Origin: Paraburkholderia rhizosphaerae
Lineage (GTDB): Bacteria; Pseudomonadota; Gammaproteobacteria; Burkholderiales; Burkholderiaceae
NCBI RefSeq assembly: GCF_004366595.1
Contig: NZ_SORE01000003.1
Location: forward strand, 310,001-374,000
Reading direction: 5' to 3'
DNA length: 64,000 nt
Numbering within the stretch: position 1 is the stretch's first letter; each line of letters opens with the position of its first letter. A program made the position numbers and the translations under genes. Shown in pieces: positions 37,382 through 46,566 of this stretch. The notes below the pieces were generated by a model that was not told the origin of the DNA, did no database searches, and saw only the letters and a list, made by a program, of their open reading frames with translations.

Positions 37382-38134
37382 ATGAACGACGATCAACTCC
37401 TTCGCTATTCCCGCCATATCCTCGTCGACGAACTCGGCATCGAGGCGCAGCAGCGCTTTCTCGATGCGCACGCGATCGTCGTCGGCGCCGGTGGGCTTGG
37501 CTCACCGGCCGCGATGTATCTGGCGGCGGCGGGCGTCGGGCATATCACGCTCGTCGATGCGGACACGGTCGATCTGACAAACCTGCAGCGGCAGATTCTG
37601 CATGTCACCGCATCGATCGGACGCAGGAAAGTGGAATCGGGACGCGATGCGATCGCGCGGCTCAATCCGGATGTGAAGGTGGACGCGATCACCGAACGCG
37701 TCGACGACGCGTGGCTCGATCGTGCTGTACCGTCCGCGACTGTCGTGCTCGACTGCACCGATAACTTCGCGACGCGTCACGCGATCAATCGCGCATGTGT
37801 CGCGCACCGCGTGCCGCTGGTGTCCGGCGCGGCATTGCGTTTCGACGGCCAGATCAGCACCTTCGATTTCCGCGACCAGGCGTCACCCTGCTACGCGTGC
37901 GTGTTTCCGGAGGATCAACCATTCGAGGAAGTCGCGTGCTCGACAATGGGCGTATTTGCGCCGACGGTCGGCATCATTGGCGCGATGCAGGCCGCTGAGG
38001 CGTTACGCGTAATCGCGGGCGTCGGTACGCCGCTGGTCGGCCGCCTGATGATGCTCGATTCGCTGCGGATGGAATGGACCACGATGCGCATTGCGCGCCA
38101 GCCGGACTGCGCGGTATGCGGCGCAGGGCATTGA
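37382..38134 (+). CDS. HesA/MoeB/ThiF family adenylyltransferase
   Basis: 250-residue E1-like enzyme that adenylates the C-terminus of a ubiquitin-fold sulfur carrier (MoaD or ThiS). Signatures: RYSRHILVDELGIEAQQRF, ATP-binding VVGAGGLGSPAAMYLAAAGVG, DADTVDLTNLQRQILH, and zinc-binding cysteines CYAC and CAVC (near the C-terminus). The EEVACSTMGVFAPTVGIIGAMQ segment carries the conserved cysteine. No moa or thi gene adjoins, so molybdopterin and thiamine roles cannot be told apart. Confidence 0.93.
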   Translation: MNDDQLLRYSRHILVDELGIEAQQRFLDAHAIVVGAGGLGSPAAMYLAAAGVGHITLVDADTVDLTNLQRQILHVTASIGRRKVESGRDAIARLNPDVKVDAITERVDDAWLDRAVPSATVVLDCTDNFATRHAINRACVAHRVPLVSGAALRFDGQISTFDFRDQASPCYACVFPEDQPFEEVACSTMGVFAPTVGIIGAMQAAEALRVIAGVGTPLVGRLMMLDSLRMEWTTMRIARQPDCAVCGAGH

Positions 38135-38237
38135 ACTGCTGATCGGGCGGCCCCTCACGCCCACGCATCAGCCGTCCGCGCGAATCAGCGGCGCGGCATC
38201 AGCCATCACGTGCATCCGCGGTCCGCAAAAAGCCTTA

Positions 38238-39992
38238 TCAGGCCTGCGCGACCCGCTTGAGCGCCGCGTCGAGCTCGCCCGGCTCGAACGCCGCCAGCAC
38301 GTCCGCAACCGGCTTCTCGAGCGTCTTCAGATTCGAGCGGAGAATCTCCTGCTTCACCACCAGCAACTGGCTCGGATGCATCGAAAACTCGGTCAGCCCC
38401 ATGCCGAGGAGCAGCCGCGTCAATGCGGGATCACCGGCCATTTCCCCGCACACCGAAACCGGCACACCCGCCCGCTTCGCCTCGCGCAGCGTGAATGCGA
38501 TCAGATGGAGCACAGCCGGATGCAGCGGATCATACAGATGCGCGACTGAGTTATCCGCGCGGTCGATCGCGAGGGTGTACTGAATCAGGTCGTTCGTGCC
38601 GATCGACAGGAAGTCCAGCCGCTTCAGGAAGAGCGGTAGCGCGATCGCCGCCGCGGGAATCTCGATCATCGCGCCGATCTTGACGGTCGGGTCGTAAGCA
38701 AGCCCCGCGTCGTCGAGCTGCCGCTTCGCCTCGCGAATCAGATCGAGCGTCTGATCGATTTCCTGCGCGTGCGCGAGCATCGGAATCAGAATCTTCACGC
38801 AGCCGAACGCGGACGCGCGAAGAATCGCGCGCAGTTGCGTCAGAAACATCTGCGGCTCGGACAAGCTCCAGCGGATCGCGCGCAGCCCAAGCGCCGGGTT
38901 CGGCGCGGTCTCGTAGCCATCGCCGGTACTGCCCATCGCCTCGAGCGGCTTGTCCGCACCGACGTCGATCGTACGGATCGTCACCGGCATCCCGTTCATC
39001 AACTCGACCGCGCGGCGATACGCATCGAACTGCTCTTCCTCTTCCGGAAGCCGGCCATCCTTCTGGTTCATGAACAGGAATTCGGTACGAAACAGGCCGA
39101 CGCCCGTCGCACCGGCGTCGATGGCTGCGCGCGCATCGTCCGGCAGTTCGATGTTCGCGCACAACTCGATGTGCGTGCCGCACAGGGTCTTGGTCGGCGA
39201 AAATTTGAGCCGCTGCAGCTTGCGCTGCTCGAGCGCCTTTTCGCTTTGCCGGTACGTGTACTCTTCGAGGACGATCGGCGCGGGATCGACGATCACGATG
39301 CCATGATCGCCATCGACGATGATCAGGTCATCCTGGCGGATCAGCGCGCTCGCCTGCTGCACACCGACCGCGGCAGGAATGCCGAGGCTGCGCGCGACGA
39401 TCGCGGTATGCGACGTACGGCCGCCGAGATCGGTGACGAAGCCTTGAAACGTCTGTGTCTTGAACTGCATCATGTCGGCGGGCGCGATATCGTGCGCGAC
39501 AACGATCATCTCGTCGCACGCGCCATGTACGTTATGCGCGAGATTCACCGATGCGCCGGCCAACGCTTTCAGCACCCGCTCGACCACCTGTTCGATATCG
39601 GCTTTGCGCTCGCGCAGGTACTCGTCATCGACTTCGTCGAAGTGCCGCGACAGGCGCTCGAGTTGTTCAGTCAGCGCCCATTCGACGTTGTAGCGGCGCG
39701 TGCGGATCAGATCGATGGTTTCCTGGACAAGCATCGCGTCGTTCAGGATCATCGAATGGACGTCGATGAACGCGCCCATTTCGGTTGGCGCATCCGCGGC
39801 CAGATCGGCGCGCAATGCATCAAGTTCCTGAGTGACGACGCGTTGGGCTGAGCGAAAGCGTTCGATCTCGCCTTCGATTTCGGCGGGTTCGATCAGATAG
39901 TGGTCGACGTCGAGTGCAGCCGGGGCGATCAGATAGGCCCGCCCGATGGCAATACCGCGTGACACGGGAATTCCATGCAGCGTGAACGACAC
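38238..39992 (-). CDS. ptsI: PTS enzyme I (phosphoenolpyruvate-protein phosphotransferase)
   Basis: 584-residue general enzyme I passing phosphate from PEP to HPr. Phosphoryl His in LGGRTSHTAIVARSLGIPA. The PEP-binding C-terminal barrel includes GLFRTEFLFMNQKDGRLP, ALGLRAIR, LSIGTNDLIQYTLAIDRAD and VSVCGEMAGDP with the active cysteine. GTG 39992 is preferred because AGGAGG lies five bases upstream; GTG 39998 falls inside that ribosome site. It follows ptsH by 301 bp that contain a hairpin with T-runs. Confidence 0.95.
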   Translation of the reverse strand: MSFTLHGIPVSRGIAIGRAYLIAPAALDVDHYLIEPAEIEGEIERFRSAQRVVTQELDALRADLAADAPTEMGAFIDVHSMILNDAMLVQETIDLIRTRRYNVEWALTEQLERLSRHFDEVDDEYLRERKADIEQVVERVLKALAGASVNLAHNVHGACDEMIVVAHDIAPADMMQFKTQTFQGFVTDLGGRTSHTAIVARSLGIPAAVGVQQASALIRQDDLIIVDGDHGIVIVDPAPIVLEEYTYRQSEKALEQRKLQRLKFSPTKTLCGTHIELCANIELPDDARAAIDAGATGVGLFRTEFLFMNQKDGRLPEEEEQFDAYRRAVELMNGMPVTIRTIDVGADKPLEAMGSTGDGYETAPNPALGLRAIRWSLSEPQMFLTQLRAILRASAFGCVKILIPMLAHAQEIDQTLDLIREAKRQLDDAGLAYDPTVKIGAMIEIPAAAIALPLFLKRLDFLSIGTNDLIQYTLAIDRADNSVAHLYDPLHPAVLHLIAFTLREAKRAGVPVSVCGEMAGDPALTRLLLGMGLTEFSMHPSQLLVVKQEILRSNLKTLEKPVADVLAAFEPGELDAALKRVAQA

Positions 39993-40293
39993 GCGCACCT
40001 CCTCTAGTTGTGTGATGCCGCGGCAAACCGCTGCAATGCTCTCAGACCCCGCCCACGATTATAGATTCCGCCGCATACGCGCGCGCTGTGCGGTGCAGCA
40101 GAAATGCTTTACATCGAACGCAACAATGCTGCAGAGACGAGATGAAAAATCCGCCGGCCGCATACGCCGATTGCCCCCGGGTACTGCCGGTACGTTGAGG
40201 TGCAGCGACCCGACGCTTGCAAAACGCTTGTGCGCCAAAACAAAACGCCGCGACCGCGGCGTTTTTTCACATCGGGCACAACGCCGCATCGCG
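39993..40293. other. ptsH-ptsI intergenic region
   Basis: About 300 bp without a supportable gene. Holds the hairpin at 40242-40267 and, presumably, a promoter for ptsI nearer to 40000-40100. No clear promoter hexamers were identified. Confidence 0.45.
40242..40267. terminator. Bidirectional terminator-like hairpin between ptsH and ptsI
   Basis: Perfect inverted repeat AAAACGCCGC-GACC-GCGGCGTTTT (40242-40265). Six T follow on the plus strand, and four T, G, four T on the minus strand. It lies 27 bp after the ptsH stop on the coding strand, so it may reduce readthrough into ptsI. Confidence 0.8.
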
Positions 40294-40563
40294 CTATTGT
40301 CCTTCGCCGAATTTATCCGCGATCAGCTTGAGCAGTGCATCCATTGCTTCTTTCTCATCGCTGCCTTCAGTTTCGATCAGCACCGTGCTGCCGATGCCGG
40401 CCGCCAGCATCATCACGCCCATGATGCTTTTCGCGTTGATCCGCCTGCCGTTGCGGCTCATCCAGATCTCGGCCTGGAAGTTCGCGGCCAGTTGCGTGAG
40501 CTTGGCGGATGCGCGCGCATGCAGACCCAGCTTGTTCACGATTGTCGTTTCCTGTTGCAGCAT
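40294..40563 (-). CDS. ptsH: Phosphocarrier protein HPr
   Basis: 89-residue HPr. Phosphoryl His15 lies in KLGLHARASAK, and the regulatory Ser46 region is NAKSIMGVMMLAAG. ATG 40563 gives the normal HPr length; the frame extends upstream without family similarity. It lies 76 bp after the EIIA-Man gene on the same strand, giving the order manX-ptsH-(hairpin)-ptsI. Confidence 0.96.
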   Translation of the reverse strand: MLQQETTIVNKLGLHARASAKLTQLAANFQAEIWMSRNGRRINAKSIMGVMMLAAGIGSTVLIETEGSDEKEAMDALLKLIADKFGEGQ

Positions 40564-40639
40564 CTGATCATCCGAAAAGCGGTTATTGAAGTTATGGGTG
40601 TTGCCGACGCGAGCGCTGCGACAGGCGAGCGGACCACGC

Positions 40640-41128
40640 TTATCGGCCGTCCGCCTTGCTGCTGACGTCGAGCGCGCTATCGGGAGGCAGCGCCGGCAGG
40701 CAATCGGCGTCGCTAGCAATCGGCGCGACCGGCGGGGGTGTTGCCGGACCGACCGCATGAATGCCTTTCGTTGCGCCCGCAAGCGCTTTGTCGACGAGCG
40801 TATCGAGCGGCGTCGCCCGGTAGCATACGGCGCGCACCAGCATCGGCAGGTTGACGCCCGCTACCACCCGCACGTCGGGCAACGTTGCGAGCCGGCCCGC
40901 GATGTTCGACGGCGTCGCGCCGAACATGTCGGTCATCACGAGCGCGCCATTGTCTTCCTTCAGACGCTCGATCTCGCTATGCGCAAGCGCGACGATCTGC
41001 GCGGGATCGCAATCGGGCGTCACGTCGATCACGCCGATGCGGGCGGGCAAGCCGCCGTAAATATGCTCGACACACTCGCGTAGCGCGGTAGCGAACGGAG
41101 CGTGCGCAATGATCAGAATGCCTGCCAT
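40640..41128 (-). CDS. PTS EIIA of the mannose/fructose family
   Basis: 162-residue soluble EIIA-Man domain. Starts MAGILIIAHAPFATAL with phosphoryl His9, and has TDMFGATPSNIA and VAGVNLPMLVRAV family motifs. A Pro/Ala-rich C-terminal tail of about 35 residues is extra. No EIIB/EIIC/EIID partner is encoded nearby. In betaproteobacteria such a lone EIIA-Man usually acts in regulation with HPr and enzyme I, not in sugar transport; that role is inferred. Confidence 0.92.
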   Translation of the reverse strand: MAGILIIAHAPFATALRECVEHIYGGLPARIGVIDVTPDCDPAQIVALAHSEIERLKEDNGALVMTDMFGATPSNIAGRLATLPDVRVVAGVNLPMLVRAVCYRATPLDTLVDKALAGATKGIHAVGPATPPPVAPIASDADCLPALPPDSALDVSSKADGR

Positions 41129-41427
41129 GTCAGCCTTGCTACTGGAAACGGCCCGCTATCGCGACCCGGAGGCGACGCTATGCGCCGGCTCCTCGGCCGA
41201 CCGTGCATGTCCTGACGGTCTGTCCCATTCTGTGAAAGGGGCCGGAACGCTCGCGGGGGATACGCGGGTCAAAGCGCGAGCGGGCATTGTAACAGCGTCA
41301 TTTTCGCGCCTTCGGGCGATTCGCGCTTGCATTGAGCGCACATTGCCGATGCGCAGGGGACATGCGCGCACCGGTAGGCCCGAGGGGCGGCCGCCCTGCG
41401 CTCAGGCGAACAGCATTTAGCCGGCTG
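41129..41427. other. Intergenic region upstream of the EIIA-Man gene
   Basis: About 300 bp between gshB (ending at 41428) and the EIIA-Man gene. No supportable gene, hairpin or clear promoter was seen. Confidence 0.4.
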
Positions 41428-42384
41428 TCAGCCGACTGCGCGCTCCAGCGCGTCGATAAACATGGCCGCCACGTCGAAGCCGGTCTGATCCATGATTTCG
41501 CGGAAACACGTCGGGCTCGTCACATTCACTTCGGTCAGCCAGTCGCCGATCGCGTCGAGACCGACGAGCAATAAACCGCGTGCGGCCAGCACCGGGCCGA
41601 GCGTGTCGGCAATCTCACGATCGCGCGGCGTCAGCGGCCGCGCGACACCGAGGCCACCGGCGGCGAGGTTGCCGCGCACTTCACTGCCCTGCGGAATACG
41701 CGCAAGCGAATACGGCACCGGCTCGCCGCCGATCAGCAGGATGCGTTTGTCGCCGTCCTTGATCTCCGGGATGAACTTCTGCGCCATCACGGTCCGCGCG
41801 CCATCATGGCTGAGCATCTCGACGATCGAGCCCAGATTCATCCCGTCGGGCTTCACGCGGAACACGCCCATGCCGCCCATGCCGTCGAGCGGTTTCAGGA
41901 TCACATCGCCGTGCGCGGCGTGAAACGCGCGCAGACGTGCCGGATCGCGCGTCACCAGCGTCGGCGCGACGAACTGCGGGAATTCGCCGATCGCGAGTTT
42001 TTCCGAATGATCGCGAATCGCCTGCGGCTTGTTGAAAATGCGTGCGCCCGCGCGCTCGGCGAGTTCGAGCAGCCACGTCGACGTCACGTACTCCATATCG
42101 AACGGCGGGTCCTTGCGCATCAGCACCGCGCCGAAGCTCGTCAGCGCGCGCGGCGCGGCTTCCTGTGGCGCGAACCACGGTTCGCGATGACTATCCGCCA
42201 GGTCGCCGACAATCTCGAAGCGCTGCGCACCTGCTTCCACCGCCCCGCCCGTCCACGCCAGATGATGCGGTTCGCACGTGTAGAGCGTGTGCCCGCGTCG
42301 CGCGGCCTCGGCCATCATCGCGTACGTCGTGTCCTTGTAGATCTTGAAACGGGAAAGCGGGTCGGCGATAAAGAGAATGTCCAT
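41428..42384 (-). CDS. gshB: Glutathione synthetase
   Basis: 318-residue ATP-grasp enzyme adding glycine to gamma-glutamylcysteine. Family segments: MDILFIADPLSRFKIYKDTTYAMM, VLMRKDPPFDMEYVTSTWLLE, KPLDGMGGMGVFRV and LAAGGLGVARPLTPRDREIA. Also the C-terminal GLDAIGDWLTEVNVTSPTCFREI. It follows gshA by 81 bp on the same strand, forming a glutathione biosynthesis pair. Confidence 0.97.
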   Translation of the reverse strand: MDILFIADPLSRFKIYKDTTYAMMAEAARRGHTLYTCEPHHLAWTGGAVEAGAQRFEIVGDLADSHREPWFAPQEAAPRALTSFGAVLMRKDPPFDMEYVTSTWLLELAERAGARIFNKPQAIRDHSEKLAIGEFPQFVAPTLVTRDPARLRAFHAAHGDVILKPLDGMGGMGVFRVKPDGMNLGSIVEMLSHDGARTVMAQKFIPEIKDGDKRILLIGGEPVPYSLARIPQGSEVRGNLAAGGLGVARPLTPRDREIADTLGPVLAARGLLLVGLDAIGDWLTEVNVTSPTCFREIMDQTGFDVAAMFIDALERAVG

Positions 42385-42465
42385 GGAATACCTGATGCGC
42401 CCACGCGGGCTAGCGTTGATCGTTGCACTTCACCGTCACGGGAACGGCTCGACCGCCGCAACGCG

Positions 42466-43755
42466 TCAGACCTGGATCGCTTCGGGATCGGTCCGTTCGA
42501 GTTCCAGCGACGCGGCCAGCAAGCCCAGCCGCGCAACGACACCATACATGTAAAACCGGTTTGGCGGCGCCGCGCCCGGCTTTGCATGCGCATCGGGCAA
42601 CGCGGTGTGCTCGAAGCCCAGTGGCACGAAATGCATACCCGGCGCATTCAGGTTCTGGTCGCGTTCGCGGCTGCCGTGCGCGCGATAAAAGCCGCCGACC
42701 ACGTAGCGGTCGATCATGTAGACAACCGGCTCGGCCACTTCATCGCCGATGCGCTCGAACGTGTACACGCCTTCCTGCACGAGCATGTCGTGCACTTCGA
42801 GACCTTCCTTGGTGGCGGCCATCTTGGTGCGTTCGCGTTTGGTCAGCGCGGCGACTTCAGACGCGTCATGCACCGTCATCACGCTCATCCCGTACGTGCC
42901 CGCGTCGGACTTGATCACTACGTAAGGCTTCTCGGTGATACCGTATTCGCGATACTTCTTCGCGATCTTCTTCAGCACGCCGTCGATCGAATCCGCCAGC
43001 GCCTCTTCGCCGGTGCGCGCTTCGAAATCCACGCCTTCGACGTGCGCGAAATACGGGTTGATCATCCACGGGTCGATCTCGACCATCTTCGCGAACTTCT
43101 TCGCGACGTCGTCATAGCACGAGAAATGCGTCGACTTGCGACGCACCGCCCAACCCGCGTGCAACGGCGGCAGCAGGTACTGCTCGTGCAGATTCTCGAG
43201 CACCGCCGGAATGCCACCGGACAGATCGTTGTTGATCAGGATCGAGCACGGATCGAAATTCTTCAGACCGAGCCGGCGCTGCGAACGCTCAAGCGGTTCG
43301 AGCACGATCTTCTGCCCGTCGGACAACGCGATCGTGACCGGCCCACCGATCGACTCGTCGAGCGTGCCGAAGCGGACGTTCAGCCCCGCCTGCCGCATGA
43401 TCGTCGCGAGCCGCGCGACGTTCTCGAGGTAAAACGCGTTGCGCGTGTGGCGCTCCGGAATGACCAGCAGGTTCTTCGCATCCGGGCAGATTTTTTCGAT
43501 GGATGCCATCGCGGCCTGAACCGCGAGCGGCAGCACCTCGACCGGCAGGTTGTTGAACGCGCCCGGGAAGAGGTTCGTATCGACCGGCGCAAGCTTGAAG
43601 CCGGCATTGCGCAGATCGACCGAGCAGTAGAACGGCGGCGTGTGCTCCTGCCATTCGAGCCGGAACCAGCGCTCGATAGCAGGGGTCGCGTCAAGGATCT
43701 TCCGCTCGAGGTCGAGCAGCGGACCGTTTAACGCCGTAACTAGATGCGGAACCAT
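42466..43755 (-). CDS. gshA: Glutamate-cysteine ligase (proteobacterial GshA type)
   Basis: 429-residue enzyme for the first step of glutathione synthesis. It belongs to the betaproteobacterial form, which is unlike E. coli GshA in length and motifs. Seen: VDLRNAGFKLAPVDTNLFPGAFNNL, PERHTRNAFYLENV, LINNDLSGGIP, YVVIKSDAGTYGMSVMTV and MIDRYVVGGFYRAHG. Followed by gshB in the same direction, which supports the assignment. ATG 43755 is the first start; no competing start is better. Confidence 0.94.
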   Translation of the reverse strand: MVPHLVTALNGPLLDLERKILDATPAIERWFRLEWQEHTPPFYCSVDLRNAGFKLAPVDTNLFPGAFNNLPVEVLPLAVQAAMASIEKICPDAKNLLVIPERHTRNAFYLENVARLATIMRQAGLNVRFGTLDESIGGPVTIALSDGQKIVLEPLERSQRRLGLKNFDPCSILINNDLSGGIPAVLENLHEQYLLPPLHAGWAVRRKSTHFSCYDDVAKKFAKMVEIDPWMINPYFAHVEGVDFEARTGEEALADSIDGVLKKIAKKYREYGITEKPYVVIKSDAGTYGMSVMTVHDASEVAALTKRERTKMAATKEGLEVHDMLVQEGVYTFERIGDEVAEPVVYMIDRYVVGGFYRAHGSRERDQNLNAPGMHFVPLGFEHTALPDAHAKPGAAPPNRFYMYGVVARLGLLAASLELERTDPEAIQV

Positions 43756-43905
43756 TGATCACTCGCAGACTGGAGAAGGAAGATTGTAGAGCAAACGCTA
43801 CGCCCATCTGGGGACGCTTTCTCCAATCGCAAGTCGAGGGTGAAACTATTCTTCCGGGCGCGCAAAAACCGAGCAAAATCCTCTGTTTACGAGATGGCGC
43901 GGGAA

Positions 43906-43931
43906 GAAAAAAGCCCGCCGTGAGGCGGGCT
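43906..43931 (-). terminator. Intrinsic terminator of glnK-amtB
   Basis: Arms AGCCCGCC (43912-43919) and GGCGGGCT (43924-43931) with loop GTGA, followed by T-rich sequence on the minus strand (A-run 43906-43912). Lies 48 bp after the amtB stop. Confidence 0.9.
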
Positions 43932-43978
43932 AAAGTCGCTGCGCTTACGCAACGAGTACGGTAAAAGTGTGCGCTGCT

Positions 43979-45412
43979 TTATTCGACGTGTTCGCCGTGC
44001 AGGATCACGTCGAGACCTTCGCGCTCTTCCTCTTCGGTCACGCGCAGGCCCATCACCATGTCGATAATCTTCAGCAGGATGAAGCTGACCACGCCGCTGT
44101 AGATGACGGTCGTCATCACGCCCTTAAACTGCAGCAGCACGCTCGCGTCGAGTCCGCTGATGTCCTTGACCGCGAATACGCCGGTCAGCAGCGCGCCGAC
44201 GATACCGCCGACGCAGTGCACGCCGAACGCGTCGAGCGAATCGTCGTAGCCGAGCTTGTGCTTGAGCCACGTGGCAGACCAGAAGCAGATCACACCCGCC
44301 AGCAAGCCGATGATCAGCGCGCCGGCCACGCCGACGAAGCCTGATGCCGGCGTGATCGCAACCAGACCCGCGACCGCACCCGACGCGATGCCGAGCACCG
44401 ACGGTTTGCCTTTCGCGATCCATTCAGCGAACATCCAGCCGAGCGCCGCCATCGCGGTCGCGATTTGCGTGGTCAACATCGCGAATCCCGCGCGGCCGTC
44501 AGCGGCAACCGCCGAGCCCGCATTGAAGCCGAACCAGCCGACCCACAGCATCGACGCACCGATCATCGTCAGCACGAGATTGTGCGGCGCCATCACGTCC
44601 TTGCCGTAGCCGACACGCTTGCCGAGCACGAGTGCGCAAACCAGTGCGGCGATACCCGCGTTAATGTGCACGACCGTGCCGCCCGCGAAGTCCAGAATGC
44701 CCGCGCTAGCCAGCCAGCCGGTCGGTTCCCACACCATGTGCGCGATCGGCGAATAGACGATGATCGACCACAGCGACATGAACACCAGCATCGACGAGAA
44801 CTTCATCCGGTCGGCGAACGCGCCGGTAATCAGCGCGGGCGTGATGATCGCGAAGGTCAGCTGGTAGACGAAGTAGACCGACTCCGGAATGGTCTGCGCG
44901 AGGTGGCTCACGGTCAGCGTGGTCGCCTTGTCGCCCTTGATGTAGTTCATGCCCGACAGGAACACGCGCGAGAAGCCGCCGACGAACGCGTTACCCGGCG
45001 TGAACGCGAGACTGTAACCGATCACGGTCCAGATCACCGTGATCACGCAGGTGATCGCGAAGCTCTGCATGACGATCGCCAGCACGTTTTTCTTGCGGAC
45101 CATGCCGCCGTAGAACAATGCAAGGCCAGGAATGGTCATGAACAGCACCAGCGCGGTCGAGGTCAGCATCCAGGCGGTATCGCCCGAGCTGATCTTCGAC
45201 GAATCGACCGAGAACGGTGCGGTAGGCGCTGCCGGGGCCGCTGCTGCGGCTGCCGACGCGTCGGCGGGCGCGCTCGCCGCCGTATCCGCGGGAGCCGATG
45301 CCGCGGGGGCCGAAGCCGCGGCGGGGGCCGACGCATCATCTGCGACGGCGTTGCCAATGCCGGCTGCGAGCAGCGAGCCGACCATCAGCAGGGACATCAA
45401 AAGTTTGCGCAT
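43979..45412 (-). CDS. amtB: Ammonium transporter
   Basis: 477-residue Amt-family channel with signal peptide (MRKLLMSLLMVGSLLAAGIGNAVA), an Ala/Pro/Asp spacer of about 50 residues, and 11 membrane helices. Conserved: DTAWMLTSTALVLFMTIPGLALFYGG, the twin-His region HINAGIAALVCALVLG (first His), and HCVGGIVGALLTGVFA (second His). The C-terminal tail EEEREGLDVILHGE binds PII. Follows glnK by 27 bp with GAGGAA before its start. Confidence 0.97.
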   Translation of the reverse strand: MRKLLMSLLMVGSLLAAGIGNAVADDASAPAAASAPAASAPADTAASAPADASAAAAAAPAAPTAPFSVDSSKISSGDTAWMLTSTALVLFMTIPGLALFYGGMVRKKNVLAIVMQSFAITCVITVIWTVIGYSLAFTPGNAFVGGFSRVFLSGMNYIKGDKATTLTVSHLAQTIPESVYFVYQLTFAIITPALITGAFADRMKFSSMLVFMSLWSIIVYSPIAHMVWEPTGWLASAGILDFAGGTVVHINAGIAALVCALVLGKRVGYGKDVMAPHNLVLTMIGASMLWVGWFGFNAGSAVAADGRAGFAMLTTQIATAMAALGWMFAEWIAKGKPSVLGIASGAVAGLVAITPASGFVGVAGALIIGLLAGVICFWSATWLKHKLGYDDSLDAFGVHCVGGIVGALLTGVFAVKDISGLDASVLLQFKGVMTTVIYSGVVSFILLKIIDMVMGLRVTEEEEREGLDVILHGEHVE

Positions 45413-45439
45413 TTCCAGTTTCCTCTTGTCGCTGTTTTT

Positions 45440-46210
<771 letters not shown>

Positions 46211-46465
46211 ATGAAACAACCAAACGACATCTTCAACGACCTGCAGGCGCGTATGAGTGATCTGCTCAAGAACTCACCGGCCAAGGATGTCGAACGCAAC
46301 GTAAGGGCGATGCTGTCGCAAGGGTTTTCGAAGCTCGATCTCGTCACCCGCGAAGAATTCGATACGCAAACCCAGGTGCTGATGCGCACCCGCGCACGGC
46401 TCGAAGAACTGGAGCGGCGCGTCGCCGAACTCGAACAGAAGCTGCCGGTAACGCAATCTTCCTGA
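46211..46465 (+). CDS. ubiK: Ubiquinone biosynthesis accessory factor UbiK (BMFP)
   Basis: 84-residue coiled-coil protein, MKQPNDIFNDLQARMSDLLK at the start and an amphipathic C-terminal helix (RTRARLEELERRVAELEQKL). UbiK helps assemble or deliver lipid intermediates for ubiquinone synthesis; it was earlier called YqiC or membrane fusogenic protein. ATG 46211 has GGGGAA six bases upstream. comM follows after about 100 bp on the same strand. Confidence 0.9.
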   Translation: MKQPNDIFNDLQARMSDLLKNSPAKDVERNVRAMLSQGFSKLDLVTREEFDTQTQVLMRTRARLEELERRVAELEQKLPVTQSS

Positions 46466-46566
46466 ACACCCTCTGAGCTGCGCATCATCGGCAAGCGAGC
46501 CGTGACTTCATCAGCGTATTAATGGGGAGTGCGCGGCCATGCCCGCGCGTTCCGACGGGAGTAAAC

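Noticed and set aside
41806..43731. 641-residue plus-strand frame opposite gshA and gshB
   Set aside because: Antisense shadow of two recognised enzymes; low-complexity Arg/His translation.
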